64,000 nucleotides of DNA from an uncultured Pelagibacteraceae bacterium (GTDB lineage Bacteria; Pseudomonadota; Alphaproteobacteria; Pelagibacterales; Pelagibacteraceae), in contig CACJNE010000001.1 in the NCBI GenBank assembly GCA_902594675.1, positions 1 through 64,000 on the forward strand, in the 5' to 3' direction. How positions within the stretch are numbered: position 1 is the stretch's first letter; the number at the start of each line of letters is the position of its first letter. Below the pieces are notes generated by a model. It made no database searches and was not told the origin of the DNA. It worked only from the letters and a program-made list of their open reading frames with translations. A program made the position numbers and the translations under genes. Positions 1 to 8,822 of this stretch are shown one piece after another.

Positions 1-1
1 A

Positions 2-688
2 GTATCTGTTATAGTTCCTTTATTTAATGAGGAAAAAACAATTCTAAAAGTTCTGAAACAGCTTTCAGAAATTAAAAAGAAATTTAATAATTTAGAAGTA
101 ATTGTCATAAATGATGGATCAACTGATAATTCTATGAAAATTTTAAATAATCATGACTATCTTTATGACCAAATTATTATTAATTCTACCAATAAAGGGA
201 AAGGTCATGCAGTTAGAAAAGGCATGGAGAAAGCCAATGGTGAATATATCATTTTTCAAGATGCTGATTTAGAATATGATCCAAATGATTTTTACAAATT
301 TTTTAATCTTATAGAGAAATTTGATGCAGATTTAATTATTGGATCAAGATTTGTTTATTCAGAATTCACCAGATCGCACAATATTTTAAATAAATTTGGT
401 AACACATTTATTACATTGCTGTTTAATCTTACTTACAATACAACTTTTACAGATATTTATTCTTGTTATGCTTGTTTCAAAAAAGAATTAATAAACAGTA
501 AATCTTTAAAAACAGAGGGATTTGAACAACATGCTGAAATATTGTGTAAAGTTGTTAAAAAAGGAAATAAATTTTATGAGGTACCAATAAGTTATAATGG
601 TAGAAGCCATGAAGAGGGAAAAAAAATTAGATTTTATCACATATTTGCGGTTATATATCAAATCTTGATCGGAAAATTTAAGCAATAA
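2..688 (+). CDS. Family 2 glycosyltransferase, DPM1/GtrB-like (5' end cut off by window)
   Basis: Predicted to move a sugar from a nucleotide sugar to a polyprenyl phosphate or glycan at the inner membrane. The gene enters from the left edge: the frame is open from base 2, 44 codons before the first internal ATG at 134. The visible start reads VSVIVPLFNEE and later VINDGSTDN, the classical GT-A nucleotide-binding strands, followed by DADLEYDP (DxD-type metal site) and IIGSRF. No C-terminal membrane helices are seen, so it resembles soluble DPM1-type enzymes rather than the GtrB type with two helices. Its stop overlaps the next start (TAATG), so the two are probably co-translated in a surface-glycan operon. 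The substrate cannot be read from the sequence. Confidence 0.88.
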   Translation, partial: VSVIVPLFNEEKTILKVLKQLSEIKKKFNNLEVIVINDGSTDNSMKILNNHDYLYDQIIINSTNKGKGHAVRKGMEKANGEYIIFQDADLEYDPNDFYKFFNLIEKFDADLIIGSRFVYSEFTRSHNILNKFGNTFITLLFNLTYNTTFTDIYSCYACFKKELINSKSLKTEGFEQHAEILCKVVKKGNKFYEVPISYNGRSHEEGKKIRFYHIFAVIYQILIGKFKQ

Positions 689-3276
689 TGAAAAAAATAG
701 TTATAACAGGTGGCCTTGGTTACATCGGGACTGAACTGTGTAAAATTTATTCAGGTTATAGTTGGAACGATCAAATTACAGTAATAGATAATAGATTTGT
801 TTCTGAAAGAGTTAATCAAATTAGAAACTGGAATATGAATTTTGTTCAAGGTGATATTTTAGATAAAGACTTAATTAAAAAATATTGCTCAGATGCAGAC
901 ATAGTACATCATCTTGCTGGTGTAACAGATGTGCCAAGAGTTAAGAGCGAAAGTAGTGAAGAACATGATAAAAAAATAAAAGAAATTGGCGAAAAAGGAA
1001 CTCAAAATATTTTAGATGTGATAAGTGAAAGTTGTAAAATTATTATACCATCGAGCCATGTTGTTTATGAAGGTCTAAATGAAGTAAAAAATGACATTAA
1101 GGAATATGAGCCAACCTTTCCAATATTAGCTTATGGTAAATCAAAAGATTACAATGAAAAACAACTTAAAAACTCTGGTAAAAAATACATAATTTTAAGG
1201 TTGGGATCGGTTTATGGTTATTCAACAGACACTTCCAGAATTGATATTATGGTGAATTTTTTTTCAAAAATTGCATCTCAAAATGGTACTTTAAAACTTT
1301 TTGCAGGTGGAAGACAAATAAAAAGTCTTGTTCCATTAATTGATGTTGCAAGATGTTTTAAATTTATGGAAGAGCGAACTGATCTTAATTACGATATTTA
1401 TAATCTTACAAAAGATACTGTTTCAGTTAAAGAAGTGGCAGAAATATGCAAAAAATATAATCCCAAAATAAATTTAAAAGAAACAAATGATGAAGTTCCT
1501 AACATGGGTTTTTCACTTTCAAATGAGAAAATCTTAAAAACTGGATTTAAATTTTTATATGGTCTTGAGGAAAGCATTAAAGAAATGATATTAAAATGGT
1601 CAAAGCAAAAACTTATAAAAGATCTAGAATACGTTAGAGATGGAGAAAATGAATTTATTGATGAAAGAGGCAAAATAAGCAATCATGAATTAACTGAACC
1701 CATTAATTTAATAGGTTTGATAGATTCAAAAAAAGGAACAATAAGAGCAAACCATTATCATCCTCAACAGGAACAGAAATGTTTATTTACAAAAGGTCAA
1801 ATTATTGAAATTTTTCAGGATATTCTTAACCCAGATGCTCCAAAAATTACCCAGGTAGTAAATGAGGGTCAGCTATCTATTATTAAACCAAATGTTGCTC
1901 ACACAATGGTATTTACAAAAGATACAACCTTTTTAAATTTGGTGAGGGGTGAAAGAGACCATGAAAATTATGGAATTTCACATACTATAAGGCATAAGTT
2001 TGTTGATGAAAAAGAAAGAGACATGTTAATGAATTGCTATAAATTTGAATGCAGATCTTGTGGAGAAACAAAATTAAAAAGAGTAGTTTCTTTAGGATAT
2101 CAGCCACTAGCTAATAATTTACATAATAAAAAAAATCAACGAGCAGAACTTTATCCACTAGAGGTAAATTATTGCCCAAAATGTCATAATTGTCAATTAT
2201 CAGTAGCTGTTGAGGCAAAAAAAATGTTTTCAAATTATTTATACACTTCTTCAACATCTAAGAGTTTTAGAGATCATTTTAAAAACGCCGCAAATAAATA
2301 CATTAAAGAGTTCAAATTGAAAAAAAAATCTTTTATAATTGATATTGGTAGTAATGATGGTGTTGCACTAAAACCATTTATAAATAGTGGTTTAAAAAAT
2401 GTTTTAGGAATTGAACCTGCAAAAAATTTAGCAAAGTTAGCTAACAAAAATAAAATTAAAACCCTAAACATTTTCTTAGAAAAAAAACATATTAAGAAAA
2501 TAAAAAAGAACGCTGATTTAATATTAGCGTCAAACGTTTTTGCTCATTCAGATAATTTGAAAGATATGGCTGAATGTATGATTGAACTTTTAAGCAATAA
2601 AGGAATAATAATTATTGAGGTTCAATATTTAATGAATACTTTAAAAGATTTGACATTTGATAATATTTATCACGAACATTATAATTATTGGTCCTTAACT
2701 TCTTTAAATAATTTTTTTATGCAATTTAAAGTTAAATTATTTAAAGTAGAAAAAATTAGTACACATGGGGGATCAATTAGAATCTATATAAAAAAAGGTA
2801 AAAATATTAAAATTGAAAAAAGTGTTAAAGACCTACTTAATGAAGAGGAGAAATTTGGAATAAAAAAGTATAAGACATATCAAGATTTTGGTGAAAAAAT
2901 TGGCAAGATTAGAAATAACGTAAAGAAAAATATTTTAAACTTAAAGAAAAAAAATAAAAAAATAATTGGGTATGGAGCACCAGCAAAAGCAACTACTGCA
3001 TTAAATTATTTTAACATCAAAAATGAAATAGATTTTATTGTTGAAGATAATAAACTTAAACACAACAAATTTATTCCAGGTGTAAACATTCCTATATATG
3101 GTAAAGATAAAGTTAAAAAAAATGAAACAATATTAGTACTGGCCTGGAATTTTTTTAACGAAATTAAGAAAAACAATCAAAAATTGGCAAAAAACTTTAT
3201 TAATATTAAATCTCTAGAAAAAGAAGACCCAAACTATCATTTAGATATATCTCTATCAGATCAACAAAATACTTAA
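688..3276 (+). CDS. Three-domain sugar enzyme: NAD-dependent epimerase/dehydratase + cupin + C-methyltransferase
   Basis: An 862-residue fusion predicted to modify a nucleotide sugar. Residues 1-305 are an extended SDR: GGLGYIG at 8-14, SS at 122-123, catalytic YxxxK at Y149/K153. Residues about 310-445 look like a cupin sugar isomerase or epimerase with HYHP at 356-359 and a second histidine at 405. Residues about 450-862 are a TylC3-type sugar C-methyltransferase: zinc cysteines C455, C458, C496, C499, SAM motif DIGSNDG at 552-558, YHEH at 661-664 and the C-terminal GYGAPAKATT at 761-770. The three activities are usually separate proteins. It overlaps the upstream glycosyltransferase by one base, which fits a branched or deoxy-sugar pathway for surface polysaccharide. 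The exact sugar is unknown; the domain calls are firm. Confidence 0.85.
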   Translation: MKKIVITGGLGYIGTELCKIYSGYSWNDQITVIDNRFVSERVNQIRNWNMNFVQGDILDKDLIKKYCSDADIVHHLAGVTDVPRVKSESSEEHDKKIKEIGEKGTQNILDVISESCKIIIPSSHVVYEGLNEVKNDIKEYEPTFPILAYGKSKDYNEKQLKNSGKKYIILRLGSVYGYSTDTSRIDIMVNFFSKIASQNGTLKLFAGGRQIKSLVPLIDVARCFKFMEERTDLNYDIYNLTKDTVSVKEVAEICKKYNPKINLKETNDEVPNMGFSLSNEKILKTGFKFLYGLEESIKEMILKWSKQKLIKDLEYVRDGENEFIDERGKISNHELTEPINLIGLIDSKKGTIRANHYHPQQEQKCLFTKGQIIEIFQDILNPDAPKITQVVNEGQLSIIKPNVAHTMVFTKDTTFLNLVRGERDHENYGISHTIRHKFVDEKERDMLMNCYKFECRSCGETKLKRVVSLGYQPLANNLHNKKNQRAELYPLEVNYCPKCHNCQLSVAVEAKKMFSNYLYTSSTSKSFRDHFKNAANKYIKEFKLKKKSFIIDIGSNDGVALKPFINSGLKNVLGIEPAKNLAKLANKNKIKTLNIFLEKKHIKKIKKNADLILASNVFAHSDNLKDMAECMIELLSNKGIIIIEVQYLMNTLKDLTFDNIYHEHYNYWSLTSLNNFFMQFKVKLFKVEKISTHGGSIRIYIKKGKNIKIEKSVKDLLNEEEKFGIKKYKTYQDFGEKIGKIRNNVKKNILNLKKKNKKIIGYGAPAKATTALNYFNIKNEIDFIVEDNKLKHNKFIPGVNIPIYGKDKVKKNETILVLAWNFFNEIKKNNQKLAKNFINIKSLEKEDPNYHLDISLSDQQNT

Positions 3277-3476
3277 TGTACAAAAACTATAAAATATGGT
3301 TATTTTTCGGTGCTGCTGTAATCTTCCTTTACATAAGTATAGGAAAATACGAGGAGTTTAGTCTTCAAAAATCTATTTCAGCATGTGTATTAGCAAAAAG
3401 TAAAATAAAAAAAGATATGAGTCCTCAAGAGGCAAAAATAGCTTGTGAGGTAGAGATTAAACAAAAAAAGAAATAA
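3276..3476 (+). CDS. Small membrane-anchored protein, unknown function
   Basis: A 66-residue protein with one hydrophobic segment at about residues 8-24 and a basic C-terminus (QKKK), so probably an inner-membrane protein with a short soluble tail. The ATG overlaps the stop of the sugar-enzyme gene by one base (TAATG), which supports translation by coupling. Two cysteines (C37 and C57) lie in the soluble part. No family is recognised, and a link to glycan synthesis rests on position only. Confidence 0.55.
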   Translation: MYKNYKIWLFFGAAVIFLYISIGKYEEFSLQKSISACVLAKSKIKKDMSPQEAKIACEVEIKQKKK

Positions 3477-3502
3477 TTAAATATTTATAGAACACTATAT
3501 AA

Positions 3503-4441
3503 ATGAAAATAAAACTTACATTAATTTTTTTACTTTTTTTTTATAATTTTGCATTTGCTAAAACTAAATCTGAAATACGTTTTGAAAAAGATCTAATAAA
3601 AATTTCAAAATTAAATTTTTTTGTAGATAATAAAGGTAATCCTTATGATTTAGATGAAAATATTGATAAAGATAAAACTATTATTTTAATTTATACCCAT
3701 GGTGGGTGGGGTGGACAAAGAAAATTAAACGGTTGTAATAGACCATGGAGTAAAATACCTCCCATAATATATCAATTAGATGGAACTAAAATAAAAGATT
3801 TAACTATAAAAACATATCAATTGTGCTCTGGTGTAAAAGGGTGGACTCAGAATGAACAAGATAATTTTTGGGAAATGTACAATAAAAATAATCAAGATGT
3901 AAATAGTGTATTAGATCTTAAAGATAAAAATGGAGTTCTTTTAATAGACAAAAGTAAGGACAATCAAAAATCTAAAGTAATGAAGTTAAAAATTGATGAG
4001 TTTAAAAAAAAAGGTTTCAATAATATTGTATTATCTGGACATTCTGCCGGTGCTTATGGTTCTTTTATTTTAAAATCAAATTTTCCTCAGGAAATAAATG
4101 GAGTAATTTCTTTTCACATAGGATTTGGGGGCAAATTTGCAAAAGCAAAAAATCCAGACAAAGGTTGGATAAATTGGAGAAACTACAAAAAATCTCTTAT
4201 TAATTGGTCTGAGATAGGTGACGTTATACTATTTACTCATGATAAAGATTGGGCTGATACAAGAAAGACTTTAAGTTTTTTGACAGAATTTAATAATATT
4301 AAATTTTTTGATTTAAGTGACACGCAATGTAAAAAGAAAAAATTATTAGGTGACTACCATGGAATTGCTTTAACAAAATGTTTTGCAGAAAAGGATCCTA
4401 GAAGTAAAGAGGTAATTAGATATTTAGAAAAATTATTTTAA
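3503..4441 (+). CDS. Exported alpha/beta-hydrolase-fold protein
   Basis: A 312-residue protein with an N-terminal signal peptide (hydrophobic residues 4-18, likely cut after FAFA). The nucleophile elbow GHSAG lies at 179-183 (S181), an oxyanion-type HGGWGG at 66-71, and candidate acid and base residues occur in HDKDWAD (about 246-252) and DYHG (about 286-289). It is therefore predicted to be a periplasmic or secreted serine hydrolase such as an esterase, but the substrate is unknown. The gene follows the small membrane protein after 26 bases. Its last four bases overlap the end of the convergent dctM gene. Confidence 0.7.
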   Translation: MKIKLTLIFLLFFYNFAFAKTKSEIRFEKDLIKISKLNFFVDNKGNPYDLDENIDKDKTIILIYTHGGWGGQRKLNGCNRPWSKIPPIIYQLDGTKIKDLTIKTYQLCSGVKGWTQNEQDNFWEMYNKNNQDVNSVLDLKDKNGVLLIDKSKDNQKSKVMKLKIDEFKKKGFNNIVLSGHSAGAYGSFILKSNFPQEINGVISFHIGFGGKFAKAKNPDKGWINWRNYKKSLINWSEIGDVILFTHDKDWADTRKTLSFLTEFNNIKFFDLSDTQCKKKKLLGDYHGIALTKCFAEKDPRSKEVIRYLEKLF

Positions 4442-5703
4442 AGTAGACTTGGTAACCAAGTAGAAAATACAGGAAATAATATCATTAGTATTCCATAAAT
4501 TATTCCTATTATTGTAAACAATGGAACTTCTTTAAATGCATTAGCTGGGTTTTCTTTTATTACACCAGCAGCTGTATATATGCCTACGCAAACCGGTGGA
4601 GTTATCATTCCAATTCCAGCAAAAGCTACAAAAACAACATATAAGTGGAGCAAACTTTGATCAAAAGATAATGTTAATGCTGCAAATATTGGAACGGTTA
4701 AGTAAAATACTGGAACTATTTCTATAAATGTTCCTAAAATTAAACATATTGTTCCTAACATTATCCAAAATAAATTTACGCTCACACCCATATCTGTGAA
4801 GTAAGTTATAATTTTCTGAGGTGCTTGAGTGTAAGTAAGAACAACACTTAAAAAAGTTGCCGTGGCAATAATTGAAAATATAACAGCAGTAATTATAGCC
4901 GTATCTCTCAAACAACTTAATAAAGAAGAAAAAGTTAATTCTCTATAAATTAAAAATCCTATTGTAACTGCATAAACTCCTGCGATAGCTGCAGACTCTG
5001 ACGGAGTTAAAAAACCTGCATATATTCCACCCAATATTATTACTGGAGTTATCAATGCCGGAAGAGCTGCAATTAAAGAAGTTAATCTCTCTTTGAATGT
5101 GGCTTTTTTATCTGCTCTTATATGTCTGCACTTAAATAAAACCAACAGGACCATTAAAATTAGAAGAATAATTCCTGGTATTACACCAGCAGCAAATGTT
5201 TTGGAGACAGGAACATATGTAAGAGCACTAAATAAAATTGCTGCATTTGACGGAGGTATTAATGCTTCAAGAAGTGCAGCAGATGCAGCAAGTACGACCA
5301 CAAACGGAGTAGGGTAACCTTGTTCAATCATTTTGGGCATCATGATGGTTCCAACAGCAGTAATTGCAGCTAATATAGATCCACAAAAAGCTGCAAAGAA
5401 TCCCATTGCGATAACCATTGCAATTCCTAGACCTCCAGGCCAATGACCAACTAAAGTCGTTGCAAACCTTACAAGTCTTAGTGCTGCACCACCTTTAAGC
5501 ATCGCCATCCCACTAAAAATAAATAACGGCACAGCTATAAGTACATGCTTTGTTAGAGCCCCAAAAGATACTTGAATTAAAACAGACCAAGGGAGATTAA
5601 GTCCACCTATAGCAGCTACAGAACTACCTAAACCAAATACTAAAAAAATAGGAACAGAAATTATAAGAGTTACTAAAGATAATATAGATGCTAATGCAAA
5701 CAT
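4438..5703 (-). CDS. dctM: TRAP transporter large permease DctM
   Basis: The 12-helix, sodium-coupled translocation subunit of a tripartite ATP-independent periplasmic transporter in the inner membrane. The 421-residue length is normal. Family features include the repeated small-residue helices, the GSILAAITAVGTIMMP-type stretch and the ALIPPSNAAI loop near the middle, and ITPPVCVGIY near the end. It follows dctQ with a one-base overlap and dctP further upstream, giving the usual P-Q-M order on the minus strand. The ligand is set by DctP and cannot be read here. It is unrelated in close sequence to the second TRAP system in this window. Confidence 0.95.
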   Translation of the reverse strand: MFALASILSLVTLIISVPIFLVFGLGSSVAAIGGLNLPWSVLIQVSFGALTKHVLIAVPLFIFSGMAMLKGGAALRLVRFATTLVGHWPGGLGIAMVIAMGFFAAFCGSILAAITAVGTIMMPKMIEQGYPTPFVVVLAASAALLEALIPPSNAAILFSALTYVPVSKTFAAGVIPGIILLILMVLLVLFKCRHIRADKKATFKERLTSLIAALPALITPVIILGGIYAGFLTPSESAAIAGVYAVTIGFLIYRELTFSSLLSCLRDTAIITAVIFSIIATATFLSVVLTYTQAPQKIITYFTDMGVSVNLFWIMLGTICLILGTFIEIVPVFYLTVPIFAALTLSFDQSLLHLYVVFVAFAGIGMITPPVCVGIYTAAGVIKENPANAFKEVPLFTIIGIIYGILMILFPVFSTWLPSLL

Positions 5704-6194
5704 TAATTTTTTAATAAATTTACAATGTTGTCAAAAAGTAACTCTAATGAGGTTAGAGCTAATATCAAGAAACCAACAGGGAAAGCTAAAAACATCCACC
5801 ATATTGGAATACTAATTTCAATTTCCATAACTTGACCTAAATTGAAATACATAATTGTTGCATCAAGACCTGCTTTAAAAAAAATACAGGCTGATATTAA
5901 AGCGATTATATTTACAATTAGAAATAATATTTCTTTATTTTTTTTTGAGAGTAAGGGAGTTAAAAAATCAACTTTAATATGTTGTCCTTTTTTTAACAAT
6001 GGACCTAATAATGGAAAGACTAACCAACTAACTAAAACTGGTGGTAATTCAATAAACCAAGCAAATCCAGTACCTGTTATGAAACGAGTAGCTGCACTTA
6101 AAAATAAAGCAGCCACCATTATAAAAATGATAAACATTGCAAGAGCTAAAGAAGCTGAGGCCAAATAATTATTAACTACTCGCAATGTTTTCAT
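5703..6194 (-). CDS. dctQ: TRAP transporter small permease DctQ
   Basis: A 163-residue membrane protein with four predicted helices (about residues 12-35, 48-63, 86-107, 128-150), the standard topology of DctQ, which binds the large permease and helps dock the binding protein. It lies 27 bases downstream of dctP and overlaps dctM by one base. The dctP-dctQ gap contains no strong hairpin, unlike the other three binding-protein/permease junctions in this window. Confidence 0.9.
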   Translation of the reverse strand: MKTLRVVNNYLASASLALAMFIIFIMVAALFLSAATRFITGTGFAWFIELPPVLVSWLVFPLLGPLLKKGQHIKVDFLTPLLSKKNKEILFLIVNIIALISACIFFKAGLDATIMYFNLGQVMEIEISIPIWWMFLAFPVGFLILALTSLELLFDNIVNLLKN

Positions 6195-6221
6195 TTTGTT
6201 AGACTAAGCAAAAAACTTATT

Positions 6222-7238
6222 CTAATTATTCTTTGCGTACTCTTGTGCTGCTTTTAAAGCATCAGCATCAATCATTTTAGCCATAGCAGGCATAACTTTG
6301 TCTTTCATTAACTTATCAAATTTTGCTTTCTCAGCCCCTGAAAGAGTAGTTACAACACCACCTCTGTCTTGGAATTCTTTAAGAACAGTTTCACCATGAT
6401 CCATAATTCTGTCTGTTGAAAGTGTTCCTACCTCCTTACCAACATCCATGATTATTTTCTGTAAATCAGCAGGTAGACTATTAAACCAAGTAGAGTTAGC
6501 CATTATGTATGCATCTGCATAATATTGGTAAGGTTTTTGAGCGTATTTCAAAAATTCCCACCAACTATATGCTTTTATACTTCCTGGAGGACTGTTTATT
6601 GTATCAATCATTCCAGATTGTAAAGCATTATATACTTCTCCAGTTTTTAAAGATACACGATTTGCTCCAAGCGCATCCCACATTGGTTCTTCACTTTTAA
6701 GTAATCTTCTAGCTTTTAAACCCTTCATGGCATCAATACCAGTTAACTCTCTTGCACTTGAAATTGACATTACTGGCCCGACAGGATTGTACATTACTAA
6801 AGTTGAATTAGTTTTTTTTGTTAACTCTCCCCAAATTTCCTTTCCTTTAGAAGAATTTTGGAAAAAACCCCTTTGTTGTTCCCAAGAATCAAATAATCCT
6901 GGAAATGAAGCAACATTAAAGTTTTTGTTAATTGGTGGAAAACTTACCACACCAACAATTCCTCCTAGTTCAACAGCGCCTGAAGTTACAGCACCCATTA
7001 CTTCTCTGATACCAAATAGTTGTTTAGATGGATAAACTTCAATTTTAAGTTTGCCATTAGCTCTTTTATTTACTTCATCTGCAAATATTTGAGCATGCTT
7101 TGCACTATGATGTTTAGGACTCCAATGAACTGATAAACGTCCAACAATCTCAGCAAACGCTGCAGTTGAAGAAACTACAAATGAAATAATTAAAAAAAAG
7201 CTAACTAAACTTTTTGATAAAGTTTTAATTTTATTCAT
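6222..7238 (-). CDS. dctP: TRAP transporter substrate-binding protein DctP
   Basis: A 338-residue periplasmic solute receptor with a signal peptide (hydrophobic residues 10-28, likely cut after AAFA). The body is DctP-like: FADEVNKRANGKLKIEVYP near the N-terminus and the KGLKARR arginine region that usually binds a substrate carboxylate, followed by EVYNALQSGMID. It is the first gene of a dctPQM operon. The start is supported by an AGAGGG ribosome site a few bases upstream. A perfect 10-bp inverted repeat at 7271-7300 lies 33-62 bases before the start and may be an operator. The substrate is probably an organic acid, by family only. Confidence 0.92.
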   Translation of the reverse strand: MNKIKTLSKSLVSFFLIISFVVSSTAAFAEIVGRLSVHWSPKHHSAKHAQIFADEVNKRANGKLKIEVYPSKQLFGIREVMGAVTSGAVELGGIVGVVSFPPINKNFNVASFPGLFDSWEQQRGFFQNSSKGKEIWGELTKKTNSTLVMYNPVGPVMSISSARELTGIDAMKGLKARRLLKSEEPMWDALGANRVSLKTGEVYNALQSGMIDTINSPPGSIKAYSWWEFLKYAQKPYQYYADAYIMANSTWFNSLPADLQKIIMDVGKEVGTLSTDRIMDHGETVLKEFQDRGGVVTTLSGAEKAKFDKLMKDKVMPAMAKMIDADALKAAQEYAKNN

Positions 7239-7270
7239 ATTTTTCCCTCTCTTTTTTTTATTAATCTTAT

Positions 7271-7300
7271 TATTTTGATTTAACTAAGACAATCAAAATA
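7271..7300. promoter_or_regulatory. Perfect inverted repeat upstream of dctP, candidate operator
   Basis: TATTTTGATT at 7271-7280 and AATCAAAATA at 7291-7300 are exact reverse complements separated by 10 bases. The centre is about 48 bases before the dctP start. On the minus strand a TTGATT (-35-like) begins in one arm and an ATAATA (-10-like) follows the other arm after 17 bases, so a bound dimer would cover the promoter. The regulator is unknown, and in such AT-rich DNA a chance palindrome is possible. Confidence 0.4.
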
Positions 7301-7351
7301 AATCTACATAAGTTTGAATAATAAGTTCTAAATGTTATATTATGTGAAATC

Positions 7352-7810
7352 ATGATTTATAAATTATCAAAAAGCATATTATTGCTTTTTTTTATACTTC
7401 TATTGTCAAATTATTCGTACGGCGAGACTAAAATAGATGATGCTGTTGATAAAACTACAGATTTTCTAAAGTCTGTTTCAAAAAGAGGGTTAAACAAAAA
7501 CCAAACAGCTGAATTTTTAAATAATTATGCAATTACTCTTAAAGATGAAAGAACCGATGGCGAAGTAACATATATTTTTAATAGTGAGAGTTATAAAAGA
7601 TATAAGGATGGCAATATTATATCCGAAGATGGATGGAGATTTACAAAATTAGGAGCCTTAAGACTATTTAATGGTGATGTAAAACTTACATGGAAAATAA
7701 AAATTGGAAAAGATAATCTGATTGTTATTAAAACAAAATTTCAACCAATTGGTAAAGAATATCCATTTAATTATAAATTAAAAAAATTATTTTTTGAGGA
7801 GTTTCAATGA
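7352..7810 (+). CDS. Small exported protein, unknown function
   Basis: A 152-residue protein with a clear signal peptide (residues 1-24, SILLLFFILLLSNYSYG then ETK). The mature part is mixed alpha/beta with no cysteines and no motif I recognise. It is divergent from dctP across a 113-bp shared promoter region, so co-regulation is possible. The last four bases overlap the next gene (ATGA), which suggests the two are translated together. Confidence 0.55.
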   Translation: MIYKLSKSILLLFFILLLSNYSYGETKIDDAVDKTTDFLKSVSKRGLNKNQTAEFLNNYAITLKDERTDGEVTYIFNSESYKRYKDGNIISEDGWRFTKLGALRLFNGDVKLTWKIKIGKDNLIVIKTKFQPIGKEYPFNYKLKKLFFEEFQ

Positions 7811-7989
7811 ACCCCACAGATATCCTACTAAGTATTGCTATAGTTGGAATTTATACAACTATTTATGTTTATCTAAAATCTAAATACGATGATAATAAAA
7901 TTATTATAAAATTATTTGTGATTGGTTTTATTTATGCAACAATAATCACTGGCATTCTTTATTACTTAATAAAATTTATAGCTTCTTAG
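7807..7989 (+). CDS. Small two-helix membrane protein, unknown function
   Basis: A 60-residue protein made almost entirely of two hydrophobic helices (about residues 5-23 and 34-58) joined by a charged loop (KSKYDDNK). It overlaps the upstream exported-protein gene by four bases in an ATGA arrangement, and a GAGG motif lies just upstream. Function is not recognised; coding status is supported mainly by the overlap and the tidy topology. Confidence 0.5.
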   Translation: MNPTDILLSIAIVGIYTTIYVYLKSKYDDNKIIIKLFVIGFIYATIITGILYYLIKFIAS

Positions 7990-7996
7990 AATTAAA

Positions 7997-8683
7997 ATGA
8001 AACATAAATTAGAATTAATTTATTTCAAAATGAGAGCACTAGCAGAAGCTCCTCGTTTATTATTTCATTATACCGAAATTGAATATGATGATGTTATGTC
8101 ATGGGATTATTATGGAAAGGAATGGTCAGAGGTGAAACCAAATATTCCCTTTAAGCAACTTCCTATGTTAATAGTAGATAAAAAACATGAGATTTGTCAA
8201 AGCTTGGCAATTATGACATTTGTTGAAAAGTTGGCAGGCATTAATATTACTGATCCAATATTAAATGCAAAAGCAAATGCAATCATGCAAAGTGCTCAAG
8301 AGTTATTTATGCCACTGAATCCAACAGTCAATTTTGCAACTGGAGAAAAATTTATAAAAAAAAAAGATGATATGATGCCTTTTTTAAAATCTAGATTTGA
8401 GGACCTAGAGAAAGCAATAAAAGAAAATGAAAAAAAATTCTTTATTTATGATGAGCCAAGAGCATGTGATTTTGTCACGTTTCATCATTTAGATTTGTCT
8501 AAATTGTTAGATCCATCATTAATAAAAAAATTTCCTAGATTAGAAAAATTTCTTGAGAACATAATGTCAATTGAAAGTATAAGAAATTATTTAGAAAAGA
8601 GACCAAAATTGATAGATGTCAGCGTTGAACCAAAATTAGTAATAGATGGCATCACACATCCAACTGGAGTTAAAAGAACATAA
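7997..8683 (+). CDS. Glutathione S-transferase-like protein
   Basis: A 228-residue cytosolic protein with a GST thioredoxin-like N-domain: KLELIYFKMRALAEAPRLLFHYTEIEYDD at the start resembles sigma- or mu-type GSTs (YF..RALAE..R), and FKQLPMLIVDKKHEICQSLAIM matches the cis-proline plus glutathione-binding (E/Q)S segment. The C-terminal helical domain is present (about 85-210), but the last residues are unusual. Such enzymes conjugate or transfer glutathione. It starts eight bases after the preceding small gene. The substrate is unknown. Confidence 0.72.
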   Translation: MKHKLELIYFKMRALAEAPRLLFHYTEIEYDDVMSWDYYGKEWSEVKPNIPFKQLPMLIVDKKHEICQSLAIMTFVEKLAGINITDPILNAKANAIMQSAQELFMPLNPTVNFATGEKFIKKKDDMMPFLKSRFEDLEKAIKENEKKFFIYDEPRACDFVTFHHLDLSKLLDPSLIKKFPRLEKFLENIMSIESIRNYLEKRPKLIDVSVEPKLVIDGITHPTGVKRT

Positions 8684-8691
8684 TATATTTT

Positions 8692-8787
8692 GTGAAAATA
8701 ACTTTTCTTTTTTTAGTATTTTTCAACTTATTAATGTTTCAAAAATCAATTGCTCAAGAATTTGAATTTATTTCTTTAATAGTTTAA
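8692..8787 (+). CDS. Tiny exported peptide or decayed gene start
   Basis: A GTG-started frame of 31 codons begins with a convincing signal peptide (KITFLFLVFFNLLMF..SIAQ) but stops eight residues after the probable cleavage site. One extra T in the run near 8776 would extend it by another 14 codons (ending EPMECNF). It may be a remnant of a secreted-protein gene or a real micro-peptide. It lies directly before the metalloprotease gene, whose own signal peptide is also out of frame. Confidence 0.25.
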   Translation: MKITFLFLVFFNLLMFQKSIAQEFEFISLIV

Positions 8788-8822
8788 AATTAAATACAGA
8801 ACCAATGGAATGTAATTTCTAA

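Noticed and set aside
5093-5317. Open frame opposite dctM
   Set aside because: It is the antisense shadow of a well-supported permease gene, with no ribosome site or family features; the same holds for several other antisense frames.
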